Below are positions 5,466-12,566 of a stretch of 16,737 nt of DNA, piece after piece. Each line of letters starts with the position of its first letter. Position 1 is the first letter of the stretch. The notes beneath the pieces are model-generated. The model did no database searches. It saw nothing but the letters and a program-made list of their open reading frames with translations, and was not told where the DNA came from. The position numbers and the translations under genes are program-made. The stretch spans positions 1 through 16,737 of the forward strand of contig JBGPWL010000098.1 in NCBI GenBank assembly GCA_041492185.1, given 5' to 3'. The DNA is from JAOAPY01 sp041492185. Its GTDB lineage: Bacteria > Acidobacteriota > Blastocatellia > Pyrinomonadales > Pyrinomonadaceae.

Positions 5466-7520
5466 ATGAATGCGTTAGAGCGTTACGTTGGTCAGGTGCT
5501 TGACGATAAGTACCGTCTGGAGCGACTGCTCGGACAGGGCGGCATGGGCGCCGTGTATCTCGCGACGCACCTGGGCACCGAACGTTACGTCGCGCTGAAA
5601 TTGATCACGCCACAGTTCATGCGCAATGAAGAATTCGTCGAACGTTTCAAACGTGAAGGGCGAGCTGCCGGGCGCCTGCGTCATCCGAACGTCGTCGACG
5701 TAACGGATTTTGGTTTTGCGCGCGTGGGCACTGAGCGCGTCGCGTATCTGGTGATGGAATACCTCGACGGCTGCACGCTCGGCGACGTGCTGTCCGAAGA
5801 GAAGACACTGCCGGTCGAGTGGGTCGTGGACATTCTCGAACAGGTTTGCTCCGCTGTGCACGAGGCGCACCAGCAAGGCATCGTGCACCGCGACCTCAAG
5901 CCGGACAACATCTGGCTCGAACCGAACCGGCTCGGCGGCTACCGCGTGAAGGTGCTCGACTTCGGCATAGCGAAACTCGCGGAAGTTGCTCTTCCCGGCA
6001 TTGAGGCAAATTCAACTGCGCAATTGCCGGCATCGACGCGCGCGGCTGCCACGGATCTTGAGACCGACACTCTGATGTATTCAGCGAAAGTCGGCGACGA
6101 AGTTAGTCAACAGGAAAACGTGATGACCGCCTTGAGCGGTTCGAGCGAAACGGACACGCAACTGTTCGCCGCGCCGCCCGTGCAAACCCCATTGGCTGAA
6201 ACGAAGGCGGCGCCAACTAAGGCCACGTCCACATCGCCCGGCGCGCACTCAACGCAACCGGACGGCGACAAGACGCTGATGATGGGTCAGACAACACGGA
6301 AAGAAGCGGTCCTCGCGCAAACCGTTTCCGCCGGAACGACGGCCCACGGCGCGGGGCTGACGCGCGTCGGCGAGATCATGGGCACGCCTCTCTATATGTC
6401 GCCCGAACAATGCCGCAGCGCGCACCTCGACGCGCGCTCGGACGTTTACAGTCTGGGCGTGATTGCTTATCAAACACTCGCCGGTCAGCCGCCATTCACC
6501 GGTAACATGACCACCGTCATGCGCGAGCACCTGGAAACAACGCCACAGGATCTGCGCGAGCGAGCCCACAAAGTTCCGAAGCGGGTGTCGAAGGTGGTCA
6601 TGTCGGCACTCGCGAAGGATCCGGCCGCGCGGCCCCAAACGGCAATGGCTTTTGCCAACGCGATGCGCGCAAACGCCGATGGACTGGGCGCGCTCTACCG
6701 CCGCGCCTTCGCCCTCTACAGCGAATACTTTCCAAAGTTTTTTAAGCTGTCGTTGCTGGCGCATATTCCGGTAATTGCTTGTATCCTGATGACGATCGCG
6801 CTGCGACTGGCGGAACCGCGACTCGGCAAAGTCGCGACGATCGCCCTGGCAGTTCCCATCGGTTTATTACAAGTAGTGGCCAGCATCGTAACCCCAACGA
6901 TCATCTCCTGCGTCACGGCGGTCATCGTCACCCAACTGGCTGTGGCGCCGCTCAAACCGGTGGAACTGCGTCCAGCCTTCGCCGTTTTGCGACGGCGGTG
7001 GCGCCCTTTCCTCAAAACCGGCATCCGTTACATCCTGCGCGTCTTCATCGGCTTCATATTGTTTGTGATTCCGGGACTCGTAATGACTGTGCGCTATGGG
7101 CTGTGGGGACCGGTGGTGCTGATGGAAGGATTGGAAAAGAAGGCGGCGCTGAAGCGGGCCCGCGCGCTGGCATCGCGTTCCTGGCGCACAATCATCCTCG
7201 CCATGCTGTTTCAGTTTTTAGTGCCTGCAATAGTCGGGGGGATTGTGGCGGCCCTGATCGGCGCAACCAGCAAAGGGAGCGGAGTCCACGTCAAAGCATT
7301 TACGCCGTTGTCGCAGCTCGTGAATATCTTTGTTCTGCCGCTGATGTCTATCGTGCCGGCGCTGCTCTATCTGAAGATGCGACAGTTTGGCGGCGAGACG
7401 CTCAACGACGTGATGGCGCAGATCGAAAACGTCGAAGGCGCGCGCAACAAGTGGCAACAACGCATGCGCACGCGCCTGAACGTTACACCCCAAACCCAAA
7501 CACCGCGCAGCCCGCCTTAG
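5466..7520 (+). CDS. Hanks-type Ser/Thr protein kinase fused to polytopic membrane domain
   Basis: This 684-aa protein starts with a complete kinase domain. It has a Gly-rich loop GQGGMG (23-28), VALK with catalytic Lys45, alpha-C Glu64, HRDLKPDN (141-148, catalytic Asp143), DFG (165-167), GTPLYMSPEQ (306-315) and DVYSLGVIAYQTLAGQPPF (326-344). The activation segment carries an insert of about 130 residues (roughly 171-303) rich in Thr, Ser, Ala and Pro. It contains three similar motifs: ETDTLM (199), ETDTQL (228) and GDKTLM (267). After residue 400 there is no extracellular sensor. Instead several hydrophobic segments (about 430-447, 456-490, 519-541, 577-600, 618-636) form a membrane domain. 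Within it PGLVMTVRYGLWGPVVLMEG and the following ALKRARAL resemble the DUF975 / GPDPase-membrane type of integral domain. The ATG at 5466 has AGGA about 10 bases upstream. Substrates are unknown. Confidence 0.93.
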   Translation: MNALERYVGQVLDDKYRLERLLGQGGMGAVYLATHLGTERYVALKLITPQFMRNEEFVERFKREGRAAGRLRHPNVVDVTDFGFARVGTERVAYLVMEYLDGCTLGDVLSEEKTLPVEWVVDILEQVCSAVHEAHQQGIVHRDLKPDNIWLEPNRLGGYRVKVLDFGIAKLAEVALPGIEANSTAQLPASTRAAATDLETDTLMYSAKVGDEVSQQENVMTALSGSSETDTQLFAAPPVQTPLAETKAAPTKATSTSPGAHSTQPDGDKTLMMGQTTRKEAVLAQTVSAGTTAHGAGLTRVGEIMGTPLYMSPEQCRSAHLDARSDVYSLGVIAYQTLAGQPPFTGNMTTVMREHLETTPQDLRERAHKVPKRVSKVVMSALAKDPAARPQTAMAFANAMRANADGLGALYRRAFALYSEYFPKFFKLSLLAHIPVIACILMTIALRLAEPRLGKVATIALAVPIGLLQVVASIVTPTIISCVTAVIVTQLAVAPLKPVELRPAFAVLRRRWRPFLKTGIRYILRVFIGFILFVIPGLVMTVRYGLWGPVVLMEGLEKKAALKRARALASRSWRTIILAMLFQFLVPAIVGGIVAALIGATSKGSGVHVKAFTPLSQLVNIFVLPLMSIVPALLYLKMRQFGGETLNDVMAQIENVEGARNKWQQRMRTRLNVTPQTQTPRSPP

Positions 7521-7574
7521 CCCTTACGAGTCTGGGTCAAAATTCAGCTTGTGAAGTAATCGAGCTTGATCCTG

Positions 7575-7660
7575 AACGCAAAGGACGCGAAGGAATCCGC
7601 AAAGAAACGCAAAGGGGTCTTTCTGCGACCCTTGCGCTGAACTTTGCGTACTTTGCGTTT
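7575..7660. repeat. CGCAAAGG-type inverted repeat between convergent genes
   Basis: The left arm (7575-7619) contains AACGCAAAGGACGCGAAGG and AAACGCAAAGGGGTC. The right arm (7627-7660) reads GACCCTTGCGC then ACTTTGCGTACTTTGCGTTT, matching the left arm in reverse complement with small slips. The apex is GGGTC-TTTCTGC-GACCC. It occupies most of the 186-base gap between the kinase (plus) and the S9 peptidase (minus), where a bidirectional terminator would be expected. Confidence 0.7.
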
Positions 7661-7706
7661 AAGTTGATCGGTTCGTCGCCGCTCAAGTCAGTCTTGACAC
7701 GGACTC

Positions 7707-10091
7707 TTACGGCGCGGGCGTCGGCGGCGGATGCAGCGCATAGTTCGCCGGCGGCTCCGCGCCGAGCAGGTAACGCACAAAATAATCCCAGCGACGTCGC
7801 GTCATGTAATTACCAGCCGAGCCGTAGCCGTGCCTCTGATTTGGCAGCATCAACAGGTCGAAATCCTTGTTCGCTTTGACGAGCGCGTCCACGATCAGCA
7901 GGGTGTTATTCGGCGGCACATTGTCGTCCAAGGTTCCGTGCGCAAGCAGCAAATGACCCTTGAGGTTTTTCGCCAGGTTCTGATTTGCCTGATCGTCGTA
8001 GTTGGTTGTGTTGTCAGACTTGCGTTCGAGCAAGCCCTGATACCTCTCGCCCCAATCATCCTCGTATTCGCGGTTGTCGTGATTGCCAGACTCAGAGATG
8101 CCCACTTTGAAGAAGTCCGGATAGCGAAACATCGCGTCGGCAGTCGCATAACCGCCGCCGGAGTGGCCGTAGATGCCGACGCGATCGATGTCGACGAAGG
8201 AATACTTTTGCGCCAGTTGCTTCATTCCACTTACTTGATCCGGCAGCGTGTTGTCGCCCATGTTAGCGTAGTAAGTGTCATGAAATTTTTTCGAGCGCTG
8301 AGGATTTCCCATGCCCTCGATCTCGACGACTATAAAACCGAGTTCCGCTAAAGCTTGTACATCGCCGCGCGCTGACAGAAACGACCAACTCCCGACGCTC
8401 CCGCCCTGCGGTCCGGGATAAATGTGATTGACGATCGGATACTTCCTGGGAGCGCTCCCGGGAGCGCGGGCATCCTGCCCGCATTCCGCACAACTCGACG
8501 GCACAAACATCAAACCATAAACATCGGTTTGATTATCACGCCCTTTCACAGTGATCGGAACCGGCGGCTTCCAACCCGTCGCGAGCAAACGCGCGATGTC
8601 TGCCTTCTCAATCGTCGTGATCAATTTGCCATTCTCGTCGCGCAGCACTGCAACCGGCGGCACGTCTGGCTTTGAATAGTTATCGACAAAGAAGCGGCCC
8701 GAGGGCGACAGCGTTATCTGATGATTTCCATCCTCAGGCGTGAGGAGCGCGAGATTCTTTCCATCGAGTCCGATGCGGTACAGGTGAGTGAAATAAGGGT
8801 TGCGACCCTGCTCGCGTCCGACGGCGACAAAGTAGATCACACGATTCTTCTCATCGACCCGCAGCACTCTCGTCACTGCCCAATCGCCACTCGTGATCTG
8901 ATTTTTCAAACGGCCGGTCGTGGAATCGTAGAGATAGAGATGGCCCCAATTATCCCGCTCTGAAAACCAGATGACTTCGTTCGAGGCCGCGAGATAGCGC
9001 CAATTCTGTTCATTCTCTCCAGACTCAAACTGCGTTGCGGCTTTTTCTTCGAATACATCGCGCACCGCGCCAGTGTTAGCGTCCGCGATGCGCAGGTGTT
9101 CGTCTTTGTGATCGCGCGAGGTGGAAACAAATGCAAGCTGAGACGAATCCGGACCCCACTCGGCGTCGGCGAGGTCGCTGCCACGACAGGCAATGTGATC
9201 GCAAACGGTCGAGCGATGCTGATCGGGCGGCAACTGCAAGCGAATTACTTTCGCCGTGTCCACATCGATAATGACACGTTGGATCATGGTCACGACCTCG
9301 TCACCGGGCAACGGATACTTCCACGCCTGCAGAGTCGGATGGCCCACTTTGGTATCGACCAGATACATCTCGCCGACCTTGCGCTGATCCTGTTGAAAGG
9401 TCGCGATCTTTTTTGAGTCAGGCGACCACAGCAGGATGGCGCGATCGGAACGGATCCAGCCCGCATTGTCCGTCGCGTAACCAAAATCTTTCACGCCGTC
9501 GGTGGTGAGCTGCGTCTCTCTGGCCGTAGCGACGTCGCGCACCCACAAATTGTAATCGCGAATGAAGGCCGCGCGCTTCTTGTCCGGTGAAATCGCTCCA
9601 TTACGCGCGCCTCCCTGGCCACGGGGCATCGCCGAGCCCCCACCGCCATCGGCGCTGCATTTGTTTGCTTGCAGGTCGCACTTCCAACCACGATTACCCA
9701 CACTGAAACTTATCGTCTGTCCATCCTCCGAAAACTCAAAAGTCGTGAACGGCAGATGGTGCGCGTCGTAAGTTGCGCTCGCCGCGGTGGAGAGTGCGGC
9801 GGCAAGCTTCGCATGATCGAACGCCGGCGCGCGCGCGTTCCTATTGGGATCGATCAAAACAAACTCGCTGCCCTCCGCGGTCGTGATCCGATACCAGAAT
9901 CGTTCTTCGGATAACCAGCTCGGACGCACGCCGGAACGAAACACCAGCGGATTCGTGTTGTAGCCCATCGCCTTCTCCGCGCGCGCGTAATCGTCGGCCG
10001 TAACCACCCGGCGTTCCTGCGCCACAATGGGAATATTGATACCGATGAATGTAAACAGGATCGATAGTTTTAGCAGTCGAGACTTTTTCAT
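7707..10091 (-). CDS. Secreted S9 family peptidase (prolyl oligopeptidase / DPP IV-like)
   Basis: This 794-aa serine peptidase has a Sec signal peptide (MKKSRLLKLSILFTFIGINIPIVAQ, split here as MKKSRLLKLSIL then FTFIGINIPIVAQ), so it acts in the periplasm or outside the cell. The long N-terminal half has beta-propeller-type repeats (SPDKKRAAFIRDYNLWVRD, WSPDSKKIATF, WGPDSSQLAFVSTSRD, SPSGRFFVDNYS), the DPP IV N-terminal region. The alpha/beta-hydrolase domain carries GIYGHSGGGYA (Ser about 644), HGTLDDNVPP (Asp about 722) and PNQRHGYG (His about 754), a complete catalytic triad. I chose the ATG at 10091 because the signal peptide starts there and AAGG lies about 10 bases upstream; the frame is open 19 codons further. 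Just before the hydrolase domain, at about residues 534-548, the sequence ECGQDARAPGSAP is encoded by a palindromic repeat. Family enzymes trim peptides; substrate specificity is not readable. Confidence 0.95.
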   Translation of the reverse strand: MKKSRLLKLSILFTFIGINIPIVAQERRVVTADDYARAEKAMGYNTNPLVFRSGVRPSWLSEERFWYRITTAEGSEFVLIDPNRNARAPAFDHAKLAAALSTAASATYDAHHLPFTTFEFSEDGQTISFSVGNRGWKCDLQANKCSADGGGGSAMPRGQGGARNGAISPDKKRAAFIRDYNLWVRDVATARETQLTTDGVKDFGYATDNAGWIRSDRAILLWSPDSKKIATFQQDQRKVGEMYLVDTKVGHPTLQAWKYPLPGDEVVTMIQRVIIDVDTAKVIRLQLPPDQHRSTVCDHIACRGSDLADAEWGPDSSQLAFVSTSRDHKDEHLRIADANTGAVRDVFEEKAATQFESGENEQNWRYLAASNEVIWFSERDNWGHLYLYDSTTGRLKNQITSGDWAVTRVLRVDEKNRVIYFVAVGREQGRNPYFTHLYRIGLDGKNLALLTPEDGNHQITLSPSGRFFVDNYSKPDVPPVAVLRDENGKLITTIEKADIARLLATGWKPPVPITVKGRDNQTDVYGLMFVPSSCAECGQDARAPGSAPRKYPIVNHIYPGPQGGSVGSWSFLSARGDVQALAELGFIVVEIEGMGNPQRSKKFHDTYYANMGDNTLPDQVSGMKQLAQKYSFVDIDRVGIYGHSGGGYATADAMFRYPDFFKVGISESGNHDNREYEDDWGERYQGLLERKSDNTTNYDDQANQNLAKNLKGHLLLAHGTLDDNVPPNNTLLIVDALVKANKDFDLLMLPNQRHGYGSAGNYMTRRRWDYFVRYLLGAEPPANYALHPPPTPAP
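8448..8482. repeat. Palindromic repeat inside the S9 peptidase gene
   Basis: Three overlapping palindromes occur in 35 bases: GGGAGCGCTCCC (8448-8459), CGCTCCCGGGAGCG (8453-8466) and GCGGGCATCCTGCCCGC (8466-8482, a 7-base stem with a 3-base loop). The last resembles a GC-rich dispersed repeat common in intergenic regions of GC-rich bacteria (from memory). Here it is inside a coding sequence and in frame, encoding an extra loop between MFVPS and KYPIVNH. Confidence 0.7.
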
Positions 10092-10135
10092 GGTCTTAAG
10101 CCTTCTGATCAAAATGAAATGTCGGTACCCGGCGA

Positions 10136-10278
10136 GTGCCGTAGGCACGAAATATTTATAGACACCGTAAACCTTGATTTTGAAAACTCTGCGAGCGGAG
10201 CGAAATGCGAATTTCGCTCCGCTCGTATGGAATCATATCTGTGCGATGTGGGCTATAAACATTTCGCCGCTACGTGGC
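10136..10278. repeat. Nested palindrome with GNRA-capped perfect hairpin
   Basis: The outer arms are 10136-10161 (GTGCCGTAGGCACGAAATAT then TTATAG) and 10253-10278. The right arm read in reverse complement is GCCACGTAGCGGCGAAATGT then TTATAG. Nested inside is a perfect 15-base-pair hairpin, CGAGCGGAGCGAAAT (10192-10206) and its exact complement (10211-10225), capped by GCGA, a GNRA-type tetraloop. The element fills most of the space between the S9 peptidase start and tRNA-Glu, and its layout matches the element at 16508-16684. No gene is visible within it. Confidence 0.8.
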
Positions 10279-10349
10279 TGCCTTTTCTCTTCACACGGCG
10301 CATCGTCACGTTAGGGCCACGTAGCCTTGCCTCTTTGGAGAGCAAAGAA

Positions 10350-10426
10350 TGGTAGCGCATACGGGACTCGAACCCGTGATCTCTGCCTTGAGAGGGCAGC
10401 GTGTTAACCAACTACACCAATGCGCC
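10350..10426 (-). tRNA. tRNA-Glu (anticodon CTC)
   Basis: The minus strand gives a 77-nt cloverleaf. The acceptor is GGCGCAT with ATGCGCT (first pair G-T), and the D arm is TGGTGTAGTTGGTTAACA. The anticodon stem CTGCC/GGCAG encloses CTCTCAA, giving anticodon CTC. The T arm is CACGGG-TTCGAGT-CCCGTA in register, followed by A and an encoded CCA. A near-consensus promoter lies just upstream at 10440-10468. Confidence 0.96.
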
Positions 10427-10439
10427 GCACGCGTGTTGG

Positions 10440-10468
10440 ATTATAGGTGCAGGCATCTGCGTTCGCAA
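10440..10468 (-). promoter_or_regulatory. Sigma-70 promoter of tRNA-Glu
   Basis: On the minus strand TTGCGA (10468-10463) and TATAAT (10445-10440) are separated by exactly 17 bases. The -10 is a perfect consensus and the -35 matches 4 of 6. The predicted start of transcription falls about 7 bases before the first tRNA base at 10426, as expected for a tRNA promoter. Confidence 0.85.
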
Positions 10469-10503
10469 GTTTGGCACACATTCGGCCCTTTGCAACCAGC
10501 CAA

Positions 10504-10764
10504 CTACACCAGCCCTTTAATTTTTGAGAGCACCGCTGAACGGATGTTATACTCCCGAACGCTCTCCAGCCGGGCCAAACTTAATTCTTCTTTAGGCTCG
10601 AGCACGGTCCCGGATGTGAGAGCGTTTGCCGTCATCATCTCTATTGAACTGATCGTCAACGAGTTTATGCCGAGCGTCTTCCTGGGCCTTAGCGCCATGC
10701 CATCCGCGCGTATCGCGTGCCTGCTCTCCAAATTTTCAGCTTTGGTTGAATTAGAATCTTCCAT
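10504..10764 (-). CDS. Small hypothetical protein (86 aa)
   Basis: I do not recognise this product. The ATG at 10764 has GAGGG about 7 bases upstream, which supports translation. The sequence is polar, without cysteines, signal peptide or membrane segment. It begins MEDSNSTKAENLESRHAIRA, contains SSIEMMTANALTSGTVLEPK, and ends RLESVREYNIRSAVLSKIKG-LV. The second half is predicted helical by eye, perhaps a small protein-binding or regulatory peptide, but that is speculation. It is transcribed away from the pnt operon, with an inverted repeat between the two starts. Its stop codon lies inside a 12-base match to the D arm of the adjacent tRNA-Glu, so its end may have been reshaped. It could also be non-coding. 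Confidence 0.45.
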   Translation of the reverse strand: MEDSNSTKAENLESRHAIRADGMALRPRKTLGINSLTISSIEMMTANALTSGTVLEPKEELSLARLESVREYNIRSAVLSKIKGLV

Positions 10765-10772
10765 GTCAAACC

Positions 10773-10868
10773 CTCTGTGCAACCTCAGTGTTCTCTGTGT
10801 CTCCGTGTTGAGTGCTCTCGCGCGATCGTTCACCACAGAGTCACGGAGAACACAGAGGTTGCACAGAG
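10773..10868. repeat. CACAGAG-type inverted repeat upstream of pntAA
   Basis: The left arm 10773-10809 (CTCTGTGCAACCTCAGTGTT then CTCTGTGTCTCCGTG) and right arm 10832-10868 (ACCACAGAGTCACGGAG then AACACAGAGGTTGCACAGAG) are reverse complements with few mismatches over about 37 bases; the loop is 22 bases. It separates the divergent small gene (start 10764) and pntAA (start 10894). Its right arm ends about 15 bases before the pntAA ribosome site, so it would form a stable 5'-leader structure if transcription starts upstream. Confidence 0.8.
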
Positions 10869-10893
10869 AAAACTTGATTCAGTGGAGAATCGC

Positions 10894-12036
10894 ATGAAGA
10901 TTGTCGTGTTGCGAGAGACCGAAAGCGGCGAGGCACGCGTGGCGCTGGTGCCGGAGTCCGTGAAGAAACTCGTGGCGTTGAAAGCGTCAGTGATGATTGA
11001 AAGCGGAGCAGGCGTGGGCGCGGCGCGCTCGGATGACGAATACGCGCAGGCCGGCGCGGAAGTTTCTAAGGACAGAAATGCTTTGCTCGCAGCGGCAGAC
11101 GTTTTGGCGGTGGTCAATCGTCCGGACGCGAAAGATTTCCCGCTATTAAAAAAAGGCGCCGTGATAATTGGTTTCCTGCGGCCGCTTGATGAACCCGCCG
11201 AGTTGGAACCGGCGATCACTCACGGCCTGACAACGTTTGCGATGGAATTGATTCCCCGCATCACGCGCGCGCAGGCGATGGACGCGCTCTCGTCGATGGC
11301 CACTGTGTCGGGTTACAAAGCCGTCATCATCGCCGCCGAAAGATTGACGCGCATGTTTCCGTTGTTGATGACCGCGGCGGGCACGGTGCCGCCCGCAAAG
11401 GTGTTGGTCCTGGGCGCCGGCGTCGCGGGACTGCAGGCGATCGCGACGGCGCGGCGTTTGGGTGCAGTGGTCGAAGCTTACGACGTGCGCGCGGCGGCAG
11501 GCGAGCAGGTGCGCTCGCTCGGCGCAAAGTTCCTGGAAGTAGATCTCGGCGGTCTCAAAACTGAAGACGCGGGCGGCTATGCAGTCGAGTTAACCGAAGA
11601 AGCATTGGAACGCGGACGGCAGTTGATTGCCGAGCACGCGAAGACGAACGACGTCGTAATCACGACGGCGCAAGTGCCGGGCAGACGCGCGCCATTGTTA
11701 TTAACTGAAAACGCGGTCAGTGGTATGAGGCACGGCTCGGTGGTCGTCGATCTCGCGGGCGCGACAGGCGGCAACTGCGCGCTCAGCAAACCGGATGAGA
11801 CGATTGAAGTGAACGGCGTTGTGATCATGGCGCCGTTGAATCTGGCGGCGACCGTCGCCGTTGACGCGAGCCAGCTCTACTCGCGCAACGTGACTGCGTT
11901 TTTGAATCTCCTGATCAAAGACGGCGAACTGCACATCGATATGGCAGACGACGTGGTGGGGCCATCGTGCGTGACGCATCAGAGCGAGTGGGTGAATAAG
12001 CGAGTGGCCGCATCCCTGCAAGCGGTGGTAAAGTAA
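10894..12036 (+). CDS. pntAA: NAD(P) transhydrogenase alpha subunit, part 1 (NAD(H)-binding domain I)
   Basis: This 380-aa soluble domain I of the proton-translocating transhydrogenase binds NAD(H) and passes hydride to NADP(H) on PntB. It starts MKIVVLRETESGEARVALVP, typical of the alanine dehydrogenase/PNT N-terminal domain. It contains the flexible-loop motif PRITRAQAMDALSSMA (121-136, with R125-A-Q), Rossmann motif GAGVAGLQA (174-182) and YDVRAAAGEQV, whose Asp (about 197) fits NAD rather than NADP. It ends near residue 380, before the membrane helices, as in the three-gene form of the enzyme. The ATG at 10894 has GGAG 6 bases upstream; the frame stays open further upstream only through the inverted repeat. 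The remaining alpha part (pntAB) is not next to it: three accessory genes at 12069-12879 intervene on the same strand. Confidence 0.96.
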   Translation: MKIVVLRETESGEARVALVPESVKKLVALKASVMIESGAGVGAARSDDEYAQAGAEVSKDRNALLAAADVLAVVNRPDAKDFPLLKKGAVIIGFLRPLDEPAELEPAITHGLTTFAMELIPRITRAQAMDALSSMATVSGYKAVIIAAERLTRMFPLLMTAAGTVPPAKVLVLGAGVAGLQAIATARRLGAVVEAYDVRAAAGEQVRSLGAKFLEVDLGGLKTEDAGGYAVELTEEALERGRQLIAEHAKTNDVVITTAQVPGRRAPLLLTENAVSGMRHGSVVVDLAGATGGNCALSKPDETIEVNGVVIMAPLNLAATVAVDASQLYSRNVTAFLNLLIKDGELHIDMADDVVGPSCVTHQSEWVNKRVAASLQAVVK

Positions 12037-12068
12037 GACGCAGAAAATGCGCGGATGGAGATCAGCGA

Positions 12069-12269
12069 ATGAAAGACGAAGAGCTGCTGGCGAGAATCAC
12101 GATTGATCCTAAAGTAATGGCGGGCAAGCCCGTCATCAAAGGCACGCGACTGACGGTTGATTATGTTCTCAACCTGTTGGCGCACGGCGCTACCACGTCG
12201 GAGATCACTCAAGAGTACGAGGGGCTTACGGAAGCGGACATCCAGGCTTGCATCGGTAAGGTTACATAG
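12069..12269 (+). CDS. DUF433 antitoxin-like protein, C-terminally short
   Basis: This 66-aa protein has the DUF433 pattern: ARITIDPKVMAGKPVIKGTR (8-27), LTVDYVLNLLAHGATTSEIT, then EYEGLTEADIQACI. DUF433 proteins are winged-helix-like DNA-binding antitoxins that usually pair with a DUF5615 PIN-like toxin encoded directly downstream. Typical members continue about ten residues after the DI-ACL helix; here the chain ends GKVT, so the last helix looks lost. No DUF5615 gene follows; a Phd/ParE pair does. GGAG sits 8 bases before the ATG. It begins 32 bases after the pntAA stop. It could still repress a promoter, or it may be a decaying remnant. Confidence 0.85.
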   Translation: MKDEELLARITIDPKVMAGKPVIKGTRLTVDYVLNLLAHGATTSEITQEYEGLTEADIQACIGKVT

Positions 12270-12281
12270 AGGGAGGTTAAT

Positions 12282-12566
12282 ATGTCTATCAATCTTTCGG
12301 AAGACATGCGAACGGTGAGCGAGTTGAAGCGTCATACGCGCGAGATACTTGAACAGGTCCGCAAGACCAGACGTCCTGTAAGGCTTACCATAAATGGCAA
12401 GCCGGACGCCGTTCTGCTTGACGCGAAGACTTACGAGAAACAGATGAAAGCGCTAAACCTCGCGCGCCTGTTGGCTGAAGGCGAAGAAGATGTCTCCGCT
12501 GGACGCGTGCGACCAGCACGTTCGTTCCTACGGGAGTTTAAGAATGCCCACAAGATTCGAGGTTAG
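12282..12566 (+). CDS. Phd/YefM family antitoxin
   Basis: This 94-aa antitoxin shows the Phd/YefM fold pattern: MRTVSELKRHTREILEQVRK (9-28) followed by RRPVRLTINGKPDAVLLDAKTYEK (30-53). That N-terminal dimerising DNA-binding unit normally autoregulates the operon. The C-terminal half (LARLLAEGEEDVSAGRVRPA then RSFLREFKNAHK) is the expected toxin-neutralising tail. GGGAGG lies 5 bases before the ATG, an excellent ribosome site, consistent with antitoxin made in excess. Its last 23 bases overlap the start of the ParE-like toxin, a classic translationally coupled toxin-antitoxin layout. It lies inside the pnt operon. Confidence 0.92.
   Translation: MSINLSEDMRTVSELKRHTREILEQVRKTRRPVRLTINGKPDAVLLDAKTYEKQMKALNLARLLAEGEEDVSAGRVRPARSFLREFKNAHKIRG

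Noticed and set aside
6779..7879. 366-codon open frame on the plus strand in another frame of the kinase gene
   Set aside because: It overlaps the kinase membrane domain, is rich in Arg/Ala/His as expected for a GC-rich shadow frame, has no recognisable motif, and runs into the peptidase gene.
7731..8351. 206-codon plus-strand frame opposite the S9 peptidase
   Set aside because: Antisense to the catalytic domain with its intact triad; no family resemblance.
10777..10893. Longer pntAA N-terminus using an upstream start
   Set aside because: The extra 39 residues are encoded by the inverted repeat; the ATG at 10894 has GGAG at 6 bases and matches the family N-terminus.
10349..10897. 182-codon plus-strand frame across tRNA-Glu and the small gene
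   Set aside because: It reads through a tRNA gene, its promoter and an inverted repeat, so coding is very unlikely.
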